Source: Stenogyne calaminthoides (taxonomy: Eukaryota; Streptophyta; Magnoliopsida; Lamiales; Lamiaceae). Taken from it: a stretch of DNA of 64,000 nucleotides. Every line of letters begins with the position of its first letter. Positions within the stretch are counted from its first letter, which is position 1. Below the pieces are notes generated by a model. It saw only the letters and a list, made by a program, of their open reading frames with translations. It was not told the DNA's origin and did not search any database. This document shows positions 12,661-24,075 of this stretch, one piece after another. A program made the position numbers and the translations under genes. The stretch lies in NCBI GenBank assembly GCA_037126765.1, contig JBBCBC010000019.1, positions 26,930,222 to 26,994,221 of the forward strand, read 5' to 3'.

Positions 12661-12667
12661 TATATAA
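12661..12667 (+). promoter_or_regulatory. TATA box of the small membrane-protein gene
   Basis: TATATAA lies 75 bp upstream of the start codon at 12736, in an AC-rich leader. The distance suits transcription starting near 12690. Confidence 0.65.
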
Positions 12668-12735
12668 CCACATCTCCAAAGTCCAAACACAATAACACAA
12701 ACCACAAACACAAACACTCTTTTTTCAACTGAAAA

Positions 12736-13098
12736 ATGCCTCCCCTACTGATAATCTTCACCTTTCTTTCCATCCTCTCTGTTTCCATAGCAGATGACCG
12801 AGCTCACGGCCTCCCAAACGAGGCCCCCATCGCCATCTCCCCCGAAGCATACACATTCTTCCACCCCGACGCTCTTCCACCGACCACAAGCACCACGTTT
12901 CCACTAGCTGCCACGGTGGAGTCAGGCGCCACCACCACGACCACCTCCACCTCTGGGCTGGGATCTGGTGCCATTGCCGGAATTTCTTTAGGTTTTCTTT
13001 TTGTGTGCCTCGTCGGAATGGGAGTTTACCACGTTATGATCAAACGGAGAGCTAACTTGCAACGAGCCAACCCCGAGGAGCAGCTCGAAACGTCATGA
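12736..13098 (+). CDS. Small secreted/single-pass membrane protein, hydroxyproline-rich-glycoprotein-like, 120 aa
   Basis: This intronless gene encodes 120 residues. Residues 1-19 form a hydrophobic signal peptide ending near VSIAD. The predicted extracellular part contains a conserved-looking motif (EAPIAISPEAYTFFHP, 29-44), then a Pro/Thr/Ser-rich stretch including TTTTTSTS that could be O-glycosylated. A hydrophobic segment at about 78-101 would anchor it, leaving a short basic then acidic cytosolic tail (KRRANLQRANPEEQLETS). The layout matches small plant hydroxyproline-rich or AGP-like membrane proteins, but I do not recognise a named family and assign no function. A TATA box lies 75 bp upstream, and the high GC content relative to the flanks supports a real coding region. 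Confidence 0.8.
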   Translation: MPPLLIIFTFLSILSVSIADDRAHGLPNEAPIAISPEAYTFFHPDALPPTTSTTFPLAATVESGATTTTTSTSGLGSGAIAGISLGFLFVCLVGMGVYHVMIKRRANLQRANPEEQLETS

Positions 13099-13160
13099 TA
13101 ACTGCCGTTTGTCATTGGGTTTAATTTGTTTTTCAATTAATTGATATATCAGATATGTAG

Positions 13161-13271
13161 AGTGTATTTGCAAACTCTAGTGGAGGGGGCAGAAACACTT
13201 ATTTTTTAAGCTGCCCTCTCACAACTTTAGCTTCTGAGAAGTGTTTTTAGTGAGTAGAGTTTGTAAACACC
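13161..13271. mobile_element. Short palindromic MITE downstream of the membrane-protein gene
   Basis: The left end (AGTGTATTTGCAAACTCTAG) is repeated inverted at the right end (AGTGAGTAGAGTTTGTAAAC), and AAACACTT is matched by AAGTGTTT inside. The element is about 110 bp and lies 60 bp past the stop codon, so it may be part of the 3' UTR. The superfamily is not determined. Confidence 0.6.
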
Positions 13272-13590
13272 CCCATAAACTTCGTTTAGGTTTAGATATA
13301 GCTTAATTCTTCTAAGTGTGGTAAGGGGATATTGATGTTGTACCCCCAAATATGAGTCAATATTTAGGTTACAAACATGCATGCTGCATTTTTCAATTAC
13401 ACTTTTCTATTCTCTACACTACTCTGTATGTTAATTTTCTCTTCTCAACACACCACATTCTCTATTCTGATTAGTATTTCATCGATGAAATGTGAGATTA
13501 AACATTATTTTGCCATATAGAATGAAACCCAGACTCTTATTCGGACATGGCTAACAAGCTCAGACATGGAAAAAAAAAACAATTTATTTC

Positions 13591-13723
13591 ATGCTACACT
13601 GATGGGCAAGTGTTGTATCAACTCCATTAGTGTGTTGCATAGCACGGCACATTACCGTGTTGTACAACAGGGGATCTGTTTCTATGGTACAACATGTTAA
13701 AGCACTTCCCAATAGTGTAGCAT
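13591..13723. mobile_element. Short MITE with CACTA-like ends
   Basis: The termini ATGCTACACTGATGGGCAAG and CTTCCCAATAGTGTAGCAT are inverted repeats of each other with two or three mismatches. The inner ends begin CACT[GA]..GGG, which resembles CACTA-family termini. A 3-bp target duplication could not be confirmed, so the classification is tentative. Confidence 0.5.
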
Positions 13724-14103
13724 AGAAGAAATGGAAAAAAACAGCACTCAAGATAACATAGTTTTTTCCCCTCGAAAAAAGAGACTAATATTCTGATAAG
13801 CTTGCAACTTTAAGCAAAAGGCAACTTGAAACTTACGACCAAGACACCATAATTACGTAAACCATGGAGGACACAAAATCCATGATGATGAGCTCACACA
13901 CACACATACACGTCTGACTCTGTGTATGAAGAATGAAAGAATAATTTATTTAAGTAACATGCAGCATGCACCAATTATTACTTGGATTAATAATCAAGAC
14001 AGCCATTCTGCCAGCAAAATTATAAAACTAGCGGGCAAAAGTTAAGGAAATATTCATTCACAGCTTAAGATCATCAAGAGCAGGGAGATATTCATTAGAA
14101 TAG

Positions 14104-14333
14104 AGTGAGTCTCATATGCATTCAGGTGCACCGTGCGCTCATAGTTCATTTTAGAACCATGCAACTTGTTATACTGAAAGATGCACCTTGTTCATTGAAC
14201 CATGCAACTAATTTTTTTATATTAATAGTTGCACGGTTCAGCACAAACAAGTTGCATATTTCAGTATAACAAGGTGCATGGTTCTAAAATGCACCATGGG
14301 TGCACGGTGCACCTGCATGCATACGACTTAGCC
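14104..14333. mobile_element. Palindromic MITE, GTGCACC family, second full copy
   Basis: The arms share GAGTC or GACTTA, ATGCAT and CAGGTGCACCGTGC. They also share inner CATGCAACTTGTTATACTGA and its inverse near 14255-14275. The structure is the same as the copy at 4746-4971. There is no coding content. Confidence 0.7.
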
Positions 14334-14738
14334 TTAAAATGTTGTTCTATAAACCTCTCATGTATCACCAACTTCTCAGCTGTAAACCCAGTAATTGGAT
14401 TTATATCCAAGAAAAAATCATCGAATAAACACAACATGTTATCGAAGTTACATAAGGCCTGAAGCTTGCAACAAAGAATTTGGCACAGAGCAGAGTACAC
14501 TACATCAATGGAATATTAGAAATATGAATGTTCGATCACAATGAAGACTCTTTTACAGGAAACAAATGTACATATACTACATGACCTCATTCTCATTCTT
14601 CCATCCAATAATGGAATATCCAGAAAGATTGAAGAAGCAAGAAATTAGCAACAACATGAACAACATGGGAGATGGAAGCCCACAAAAGGCACAATCATAT
14701 GAATCAAAATATAACCTTCATACAGCAGCCAAACATCC

Positions 14739-17227
14739 CTACCATCCACGTGAGCTCAGGTACTCGATCGCAGATCCGAATGTGTTATCCACAGATTTAT
14801 TCCACACGTGTGCAAAATCTCGGCGAGCCTTCCGCCCAAAAATAGGCTCTTTTGGCTGAAAAAAAAAGTTGAAACAGAATTTTCAAGCTATATAAAAGTT
14901 ACAGATTCACTTGTTGCCAATTGCCATAGACATAAAACAAACAAAAATAAAGGGATAAGGTAAAATTTAGTTCCTGCATTATCGACTTGTGTATAATTTG
15001 GCCCCTTAACTTATTTTAATGTATAATCAGGTACTTCTACTTATAAAATGGAACAGATAAGCACCTCAACTAATCAAATGAGACACATAAACACTATGGC
15101 GTTAATTTTTGACACACACTTTACTCTGTGTTTCTGATTAAATTAATATCCAGAATTCCGTCCTTCTCTGTATCCAAAGTGTAATCATTCGACTTTTTCT
15201 GACTATTCTCCCTTGGGTTTACGGATAACAGAGCCTCAGGCATTTTCCCTTATTGCCAGAAATGAAACAAGAACATATCTCTAGAAAGGTGCACAAGTTT
15301 TTTTAACTCAATTATTACTCGACAAAATCAATACACATGCCAGGGAATTCCAGCTCCTGTAGCATTTTCCACTAATTTCCTTGTTTTTTTAATATTTTCG
15401 AAAGATAAGCGGCATATTGGGTTTATTAGTGGCTTGCGAGGTGAGAATAGTCGAGAATGTTGAACAAAAAAGCACAGAGATGAGCAAGGTATGTACTTAG
15501 TGTGGCACACACCAAGTATGTGTAGGAAACTAACACCGCCAACCTTTATTTGACGGAAGGATTTATCTGTCTCATTTTATTTGTTGGGGGCCGGTTTTGT
15601 TTCATTTAAAAGGTAAAAGTGCACGATTGCACAAACAAATAATTCAGGGGCTAAATTATAGCTTATCCCATAATATATAAAAACCAACTATGAGGGGTAT
15701 AATTCACTGTTCATTTTGCAAGATATTAGTATAGCATGGTATTTGACCAACACTATCAGATTTCAGTCATAGAGACCTCAGTAAACTAAAGAGCCATGTT
15801 TCTTTTTCTCTATCAAGTATCAATATAATTCAGAAGTCTCGACAAAGTTAAAAAGGCAATACAAATAAGCATGAGATTTCACTTATACATTATAAACACA
15901 ATCATGGGATTTGACATATAGTTATAATGACACCATCTATATATAATTACTTGTGTTATATATTTTGGTTTTACAGTAGATTAATGCATATGTTCTAGGT
16001 CACTGTATAGTTTATACTACTACCAATCTCAGGCAAGCACATTTCCTTATACAGAATATCTAAGTAAGATAAGCCAATGTACAAATTTTATCTCAATTTA
16101 GGAACCGGTGTCTGAGACAAAGTTATTCCCCTCAATGTATATGTGTACCAAGAGGTAAAAAGACCAAAATATTCTACATCATTTCTAGAATTGTGAATTT
16201 GTGAAAACTGCCAACTGGAGTTTATATTTTAGCAATAAGCAAGAATTTTAAAATGCAGCATCATGCACAGTGAACATATAAGTTAGTCTCCACCTATTTA
16301 TGCCCCAAGAACTAAGCAGTTTTTAAACTTGATTTACAAAACTATGACTTCACTTACTCCGGGGTTCTTACTTTCTCTAAGTTGCTTACTCTTAGAGGAT
16401 GAGGTTTTATAACTTTGAATTAGAAGAGAATATAAAGTCATTATTGTAGAACTACCAAGTGTTTGCACAAATCTTAATGAAAAGACATACTTAAAATGGT
16501 TATACAAGCAGTATTTTTATATGTGCCTGTTTGTGCAGCTATCAATGAATGATACAAGTTCAAAGAATATATTGCTATCAAGTAAATCCCTTATAACATG
16601 CCAGAAAATGTACTTATTACATTATAATCTATCAATGACGAAATTTCAAAGAATTAGCCAAATCAATTCCTCTCCTCCCAATCGATGTATCAGCACTATC
16701 CAGTGAAATCATTCTTTTTAAATTCAGATATATATGGCAGTAATTGATGCTCAAAATTCATTTTCACAAAATTACGTCCAATTGCCCTAGAAAAGGGAAA
16801 GGTCACGCATCCAACAACTAACCCCATCAGAAAATCAAAGGAAAATAGCTTATTTTGACATCCAAATTAGCCTCTACATCTATCATACCATCAAAGACAT
16901 TCATCCATAACTAAAAATAATAACCAATACTCCATTAGAAATAGTTTTAGAAAAAAACCTGAGGTTCAGAATGATAAATTGAATTATAGATGCTTTTCCG
17001 CTGCTCCAAAAACACCACCCCCGTAAAGATGGTCCCTAGCGCAGCGCCTAACAGACGCTCCTGCGCATACACACACACATATACATATATAATCATTCAC
17101 ATTTATATACAGAATCAATGAGAATAAACATATAAACAAAATTGCAGAAATTAAGGGGATAAGTTTGATAATACATGGATAAAAAGAGGGAGGAGAAGCG
17201 AGGAACCTGAGCTAAAACGCTGATCAT
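14739..17227 (-). CDS. Conserved-looking 79-residue membrane-anchored protein, three exons
   Basis: Three minus-strand exons, 17227-17207 (21 nt), 17060-16959 (102 nt) and 14855-14739 (117 nt), join in phase through GT..AG introns. They give 79 residues beginning MISVLAQERLLGAALG and ending AIEYLSSRGW. Exon 1 encodes only seven residues. A Gly/Ala-rich hydrophobic segment (about residues 9-25, GAALGTIFTGVVFLEQ) could form one membrane helix. The rest is basic and hydrophilic, with PIFGRKARRDFAHVWNK and a terminal amphipathic part. All splice sites are canonical, with a clear T-rich acceptor before exon 3, and there are no internal stops. I recall similar uncharacterised short plant proteins but cannot name a function. 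The large second intron has absorbed a 720-bp transposon. Confidence 0.82.
14952..15669. mobile_element. Non-autonomous transposon with long TIRs (Mutator-like), inside intron 2 of the 79-aa gene
   Basis: The left end GGGATAAGGTAAAATTTAGT and the reverse complement of the right end (GGGATAAGCTATAATTTAGC) match closely. The similarity continues into CCTG.ATTAT and beyond. The length, about 718 bp, and the architecture resemble the element at 418-1137. The flanking 9 bp (AAAAATAAA and ATAATATAT) agree only partly, so the target duplication is eroded or absent. There is no transposase. Confidence 0.65.
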
Positions 17228-17439
17228 GATTATTCCAACGGATTGAGAAAAACTGCTTTGGATTTCGAAGGGAATTGTTAAAGAAGATGTTCAATCGATG
17301 CTGCAATATAGTAATACTTGTTCGCAGAATGACATTTTATGGGCTTATGGCCCACGAAATACAAGACTTGGGCCTGGGCCTGCCTTGATATGGGCATGCA
17401 GTTTTTTATTTTGTTCTTTTACTTTCATCATCGATGCAG

Positions 17440-20400
17440 AAATCGGCGGCCGCCTAGGCGGCGCCGCCGCCCGACCAGCGGCCAAGTCGGCTAGGCGGAT
17501 TTCGAGTTGTTTGGCGGAATTTTTTCAGTTAATTTAAAGAAAAATCAAAATTATAAACAAAATATAAGTCGGGACTTTAACCCTAAAACACAATTCACGC
17601 CCAAACTCAATTGAGAGAAAACAGAGAAGACGTTCCCGTTCTGCGCCGCGTCGCCCAGCCCGCTCTCCGCCGTCAGGTCGCCGCCGTCGCTCGTTCTCTA
17701 AGGTATCATTTTTATCTTTTTCTTTCAGAGTTTTAAAAAAACAATTCTTATTTTCAGTTTAAAAGAGAATTGAAGTATAAAAAGTTAAAAATACTAAAAA
17801 GTTGATTATTATTTATTTATTTTGATGATGGGTAACTTACTTGATGAATTTATTGGAGTGTGTTTGTGGAGTTTGAAGTTGTGGATTCACTGTTTCATTT
17901 TTGTTATTTATTGAAGTTGTGCATCCCTGGTTTTATATATAGATTTATTCATGTAATGTACATATAAAATAAAATATAGTTGCAAAATACTCCTCCTTGT
18001 GATTTAATTCTAAATAAATGATTATATTCTTGGCTTCTTCCATAAAATACTTTTTTCTTGGATAGGTTGTATAGAATAATGTGGATGGTGTTATAAGTTG
18101 GAGAATTGTTGCACTTGGTAAACAAATTTGAGATACCCAATTCGATAAATAATGCAATTTCCTTCGAAAATCCATACACCCATGCGCAACAAATAAACTT
18201 AATATTTGGCAATTTGCAAAGATCTTATAGTTGGTTCAGTGATTGTGGTTGCTTGTTTAAATGTTGATTAGTGTTGACTCTTGATATTTTCCAGGCAGTA
18301 ATAGTAAGATGGTGACTTCTTCAACTTATGTGAGTAGTAAGTTGCTCAAAAGAAAATCAGATGATGTTGGATGGTAGTATGCTGTGTTGATAGATTCAAA
18401 TAATTTGGATAGAGTGAAATGCATTTTGTGTGACAAAATGATGTGTGGAGGAATTTACAGAATGAAGCAACATATTGCGGGCATAAGGGGAAATGTTGCT
18501 GCATGTGAAAAATCTAAAAAAGAAGATCAAATTACGTGTAGAGATGCAATCAACGAGGCAAAGAGGAAGAAGGCTGGAAAAAAACAAAATAGTGAAGATA
18601 TAAGATCACATGTGAATATTGACATTGATGATGTGGATGTTGATGAGGAAATGACATTGAGAGAGTCCACGGGGTCTAAGTCTCATGATCCCATTGGACC
18701 TATGGATAGATCTGCAAATCAAATCAACCCTGAGGAAACCTTGATCCGTGGAAAGAACTTGCATGACCAAAACATCAAAGAGATAATTTGTAAAGAAAGG
18801 CTTGACAAAGTGAAAGAGTATGTATATAGATTTGCATATGAAGCAGACATTCCTTTTGATGTATTCGAATTAGATAATTGCAAGGAGATGTTCGAGGCTA
18901 TTGGTCAATATGGAGTAGGGTGTAAACCTCTTTCAAGATATGAGATGAGTGAGTCGTTCTTAAAGAAAGAGGTTGAAAGGACAAAATCAACACTAAAATC
19001 AAAAGAATAAGAATGAAAATTTAATGGGTGCTCGATTATGTCTGGTGCTTGGAGTGATGGAAAGAGGAGGAGCATCATGAGTTTGTGTGTAAATTCTAGA
19101 CTTGACACTACTTTTATTTCCTTCAAAGATTTCTCGGACATTCCGCTTACAAGCCAAGTGATCTACAACTATATCGATAAGTGCATTCAAGAGGTTGATA
19201 TTCAATGTTCAATTATTGTTTAAAGTGCATCCTTGTATTTTATAATTGAATATGTTCATTTATAGTTTAATATACTAAAATCCTTTTAATTTTCTCGTGA
19301 TGGAAAACAGGTTGGTCCAGAAAATGTTGTTCAAGTAGTAACTGACAATGCCTCGAACAATATGACAGCTGCAAAGTTATTGAAGCTGAACATGCCTCAA
19401 ATCTTTTGGACCTCGTGTGCTTTGCCCACCCGATGAATCTTATGCTTGAAAACATTGGAAACCTATCAAAATTCAAGAAATCAATTGATCAAGGTAAGAC
19501 ATTAACCATCTTCATCTATGCTCATCACAAAAAAAGAGGAACATAGTCAGACCGGGAGTAACTAGATTTGCATCATCATTTCTGTCTTTGCTGAGCATAT
19601 TCGAAAAATGGGCACAATTAAGGGAAATGTTTACGAGCGATGAATGGAAACAATGTGAATTTGCAAAGACAGGTAAAGGAAAAGCAGCTTACTCAACAGT
19701 GTTGGATACGAGATTCTGGAATAGTATTTTCTCGTGCTTGCAAGTTTTTAGCCCGTTGGTGAAGGTGCTTCGGCTTGTTTATGAGGGTAAAAAATCATCT
19801 ATGGGCTTTGTGTATGGCGAGCTTAAAAAGGCGAAGGGGGAGATTAAAGAATCCTTAAACAACATTGCTAAGAAGTACCAACCTATCATTGATATTATTG
19901 ATGCAAAGATGAAAGATAGTTTCAATAGTCCACTTCATTTGACAGCCTAACTCTTGAATCCATTTTACCATTATCGAGATCTTCGTTTTCATTTGGATCC
20001 TGATGTTATAGATGACATAATTAATTGTTTGGGTGTTCTTTTTTTGGGCAATATTGAAATACAAAGTAAGATTATGAATGATGAGCTATCAAAGTACATA
20101 AATAAGGAGTCTCTTTTTGGGAGAAGTGTGGCAGTTACTGCATGTACGGAAGTAAATATTGAAAAGTTTGATCCAGGTAACTAATTCTTTTAAGTATATA
20201 ATTTTATAATTTTGGTTAAGTTTTGGTAATTAACATTTCTTATACTATTTTCTTTGTGTAGTAAATTGGTGGTCAAATTATGGTGCAATTACTCCTAATT
20301 TGCAAAGGTTTGACATGAGGATACTTTCTTTGACTACTAGATCATCCGCTTGTGAAATGAATTGGAGTTCATTTGAAGGGGTTAGTACTACTAAATCTTC

Positions 20401-21165
20401 TTTGTGTTAAATACTTAAACTACTATGTGCTTCTTTAGATAAAATATTATAAATTACTAATTTGTTATAAATTATTTTTGTTTATAATTTTTTTAGATAC
20501 ACACAAAAAAATGAAATAAGCTTCTAACCGAACGATTAAACAATCTTGTGTATGTTCATTTCAATGCAAAATTGATGAACAAACAAAAGAAGCTAAAAGA
20601 GAAAGATGTGGAAGTTTTATTAGCAAAAAAGGATGCAAGTTGTGCTCAAGATTGGATTTTTGATGGGGTTGAATCGGTTGATGATGGTGTTGTGAAGGGA
20701 AACCTTGGCGCCGCCTCGAGTCCTCATGATGATATGGAAGATGTTTCTCGAATAAGTGTTCGACTTAGAGAACTTTATGAGGACGATTTCTCATCCGACG
20801 ATGATGAGGAAATAGTGGCTGACGTAAATTTTGAGTCCGATGATGACGATCATGCATATGAAGATGAGTAACCTTTATTTTCTCAAGTTTCCAATCAAGA
20901 CTAAAACAATCAAGAGATTCGAGACACTTAATTTGATATGAAACATGTGATTTGTTTTCTTTTGTAATCTATTTTAAACTGTTGAGTAATTATGTGAATG
21001 ACTTTTCATTTTGGATGTTGGTAATTATCTAGTTGCCTAGTTGGACTCTTTGCATTTAGAAGCTAGAATAATGTTAACTTTGGGTGTATTTTTCTTTAAA
21101 AAAAATTGAATCGCCTAGACGGTTGGAATTGGCCCGCCTAGTGTTTTTCAACTCCAGCACGGCTA
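17440..21165 (+). mobile_element. Decayed hAT-type DNA transposon (approximate limits)
   Basis: The transposase pseudogene at 18309-20871 is bracketed by GC-rich CCTAGGCGG and CTAGGCGG motifs at about 17448-17500 and by CGCCTAGACGG and CCCGCCTAGTG at about 21112-21145. These look like subterminal repeats of one hAT family. A GC-rich presumed leader (17635-17700) and a presumed 5' intron (17701-18295) follow the left end. I could not define exact inverted termini or an 8-bp target duplication, so the borders are estimates. Confidence 0.6.
18309..20871 (+). pseudogene. hAT transposase pseudogene (BED zinc finger, DUF659-like, hAT C-terminal domain)
   Basis: The intact protein would bind the transposon ends and catalyse cut-and-paste transposition. 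Parts are seen in order. A BED-type zinc finger (CILCDKMMCGG..MKQHIAG..C) lies at about 18420-18510. A DUF659-like region follows at 18780-19210, with AWSDGKRRSIMSLCVNSR. A catalytic-core segment, VVTDNASNNM, is at about 19335-19365. The C-terminal dimerisation region is at about 20265-20390 (NWWSNYG..TPNLQRF and CEMNWSSFEG). A C-terminal exon ending in acidic SDDDEE and DDDDHAYEDE segments runs to 20871. Damage includes a stop at 18375-18377, two stops between 19008 and 19020, another at the exon 20500 region (IHTKK then stop), and frame breaks near 19430 and 19950. It cannot make transposase. Confidence 0.88.
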
Positions 21166-22739
21166 CACCGTTGCTTTCAATTATTATTCAAATTAAAAGT
21201 AGGAGTTTTTAAGTTAAATAAAATTTAAATGTTTAAGCAGATGAATAAAATGAAATATACATATCAGAAATCGATAACACAAATATAAAAATTCAGAGTT
21301 AATACCTAAAATTAAAGTACATTTTCAGAATAGCGTTCTGAATTCTAGTACAAGTCGCTCCATAGTAAACAATGTTTAAACCTAAAATAAACGTAAAATA
21401 ATTTATTACTAATTATAATGGCTAATTAAGACAAAAACTCATATTAGAGGAGTTCAATTTAATATAAATTAATATTTATTCTTCCAAAATATTAAAGTGT
21501 CAATACTCAAATTATATTCAATATCATCGTAATATTCAATCTCATCGTATGACCGTCTTCTGGCAAATGTAACTCGGCTATTAAATAGTTTTAGTTAGTT
21601 TGAAGTCAACATCGACCACGCGGATGGATTCACAAGCAAAACTTGAGGGGAAACCGACATTATGGCCCAACACTCGTACAACTGTTCGGGACATTCTAGA
21701 TTTCAAATTTTAATTTAGTTATATTCTTTTTGTGGATTCATATACATATATTTATATATATATTATATTTTGCATTTTACCTTAATCTTTAGGGTTTCTT
21801 TCATTATTGATCGAGTTATTATTTATTAGTACTAAAAAAATGTTACTAGATGTTTTATTTTCGAAAAGAGAAAAAAAAATGTCAATTCTACATGTTAATA
21901 ATATAAGACGTTTTACCTCAATCAAAACTTTTCATAAAAAACTTGTTCATGGTGTTGTGTTCGGACTAAAAAATGTAGTGTTGTAAATTCATTTGTGCCT
22001 TCTACTTTTTTCTTTATTTAGTTCATGACAAAAATATTCATCATTGTGGCAGTATTAAGTCTGTAAGCTTTCTAAATTTATTTGATAAAATAAGTTATTT
22101 AATCTTACAAAATCTTAAAATAAGTTTTTTAAAATTTATAAGCTCCAAAAAAATAAGTTAAAATATTTCTATGTTTTTGTGTATGGAATGGAATGAATAT
22201 GCAATTGAGATTGAATTTGTGTTCTTAACTGTTTAAGGATTTTTGTAATTGAGAAACGTCTAGTTTGTCTATTTGTGTGTATTTTTAATTTGAACTATTG
22301 TTCAAAACATGTTGTTCAGGGAGTGTATTTATTTATGTGTATGCTATTGTAATTTAGCTAAGATCTATTTTTTCATTATCATATATGTAGATCATGAGGC
22401 AACAAAAATTACTCGAAAACTATTAAAGGTGAAAAATGATGCACACATGGAAGAAGATGCGTCATTTTCAGAAGAAAAAAATGAACGCGAAAGAGAATGA
22501 CACTTTAAATTAGCATTTACCCCATTTATGATGTTTATTTGTATATTGAGGAAAATGAAAATTTGTTGCTTTAATATTGAAGTATCTTATTATTGATTTA
22601 TGAGTTGATGTTGTGTTTCATTGATTTTTTTTTTATTGTGTGTATTTTGTGGTAAAAAACATATCTTATCAGATATTTTGTAGTTTTTTAGATTGTCACT
22701 GCACATGGGATGTAATATTCCAATGAATTTATGTGTGTG

Positions 22740-22955
22740 ATAACAAACTGAATATGTGCAACATTATAATAAATATGTTCAATAATAAAAATACACGATC
22801 TAACCAAAAGGTACATGCCACCATTGAACATGTTCAGATTTTTCTTAAACATGTTGATTTCACTTGAACATGTTCAAATTTCACTTGAACATGTTCAATA
22901 TTACAATGACTATGTTCAATAAACAAACTAAACATGTTCAGAAATAAACTGAACT
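22740..22955. repeat. Cluster of TGAACATGTTCA palindromes
   Basis: Perfect 12-bp palindromes TGAACATGTTCA lie at 22825-22836, 22865-22876 and 22886-22897. Variants (AAACATGTTGA, AAACATGTTCA, TATGTTCAATAA) lie at about 22768, 22847, 22911 and 22930. Seven related motifs in about 200 bp is far above chance for AT-rich DNA. They may be subterminal repeats of a transposon or a binding-site array. Confidence 0.7.
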
Positions 22956-23949
22956 TTTGGCGAAATTCCTAATGATTATTGCACTACTACTCATTCCTAA
23001 ATAATAATAATAAATATTAACAAACACACAATTACATACGCACACCTCATGCTTCTCTCTCTTTACGCACACCTACACGAACACAAATTAGTGTTTAGAC
23101 TCACCCAACACCAACATTTAATTTTCATGTTCTACAATTTTTTTACACAGGGAAGAAGAGGGCACACACGCGCTTCCGCAAACTCTAAAACAAAACAAGA
23201 AGGTGGGTTTGGCGGCAGCGACGCTAAGGATGAGAGGAGGAATAAATCGAATAGATTTGTTGGCCTTCGTCATTGGCGGCGCATTATTCACCATGATCGG
23301 CAACCATCGCCGGTCGTGGAAGAGTGGAGAGATGTGAGTAGGGGGGGAGAGAAAGGATGAGAGAAAGCTGCTTTTGTTTTTATTTTGAAATTGAGAGAAG
23401 AAATAGAGGAGGGAGGTGTGTATTGTGCTTTAGAATTGATTTGACATTTAATGATTTATTAAATAGTTTTTTTTTGTTAGGAGCCGATTTTGAATTAAAG
23501 CCAAATAAGGGTAAACATGTCCAATTTGATCCCCTTTTGTAGTTTATAGTAATAGTTAAATAGTGTTTGTAGTTTTTAGAATTAAGAGTATATATTGTGT
23601 AGCTAGTAGTAATTATCCCTATAACAAATTACATATATCTAAAATGTATTATGTGTTGGGTTATGAAGCCTGATCGACTGCTTCACGTCTCAACTTCTCG
23701 GTGATCCAAACTGATTTGTTGGGTTTGGGGCTTTTTTGGCAGTCTCGATCAGAATTGACCTTTAGGGTTTTGACCCAGTTTCATAAATATCAATCTGATT
23801 CTTTGTATTTGTCATCACCGAAATATTAGTATATCTTCTAGCTTGGTAGTGCCCCAGATGTAGTCATTCGTGATGAATTGGGTAATCAAATTTGTATTAT
23901 TTAATTCTATTTTTTTTCAATTTCTCTATAATTGCAGTTTAAATAATAA

Positions 23950-24075
23950 CATTATGAATGCAACGTGCACTTGGATGCACATGATACCAACTCCCTAAGA
24001 TTAGGTGTTATATACATCGTGCACTATATAGTAATATATTTAAAAAAATACAAATTATTGCATTTAAATATATAA
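23950..24075. mobile_element. Partial GTGCACC-family MITE
   Basis: This block carries AACGTGCACTTGGATGCACA followed by ATACATCGTGCACTATATAGTA. These match the outer and inner arm motifs of the full copies at 4746 and 14104, but the hairpin is incomplete. Confidence 0.45.

Larger units (their letters stand above)
3561..12735. other. Long AT-rich intergenic region without a supportable gene
   Basis: About 9 kb separates the aquaporin from the next gene. Reading frames here are short, unspliced and unlike any family I know. The contents I can identify are a palindromic MITE at 4746-4971, a GAGACGGTCTCATCCATGAG inverted motif near 5386-5405, an (AT)n microsatellite at about 6257-6290, a duplicated AATTTTGTCCATCGCA segment near 6645 and 6940, and two related ~170-bp blocks at 8395-8575 and 8810-8970. 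A GGTCAGGAACGACTTCGTCC segment near 7263 and a C/T-rich segment at 5500-5640 look like decayed transposon or leader sequence. I could not identify either. Confidence 0.55.
13099..14738. other. Intergenic region with three MITE-like palindromes
   Basis: There is no gene here. The spacer holds hairpins at 13161-13271, 13591-13723 and 14104-14333, listed separately, and a short CA run near 13903-13912. The 14104 hairpin also produces meaningless reading frames on both strands. The 3' end of the neighbouring minus-strand gene abuts the right side. Confidence 0.55.

Noticed and set aside
14566..14859. 97-codon plus-strand frame
   Set aside because: It overlaps the antisense of exon 3 of the 79-residue gene, whose spliced model on the minus strand explains the openness.
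17440..17700. GC-rich block as a CpG-island-like promoter of the adjacent 79-residue gene
   Set aside because: The GC content comes from CCTAGGCGG repeats at the hAT terminus and from the GC-rich leader beside it, not from the neighbouring gene.
22309..22500. 63-codon frame ending in an acidic stretch
   Set aside because: It is short and unsupported; only low-complexity composition stands out.
22825..22941. Regularly spaced palindromes resembling a CRISPR array
   Set aside because: Repeats are 12 bp with unequal short gaps, there are no cas genes, and this is a plant nuclear locus.
23049..23360. Overlapping frames on both strands in a GC-richer block
   Set aside because: No family resemblance in any frame. 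It is probably transposon leader or promoter sequence.
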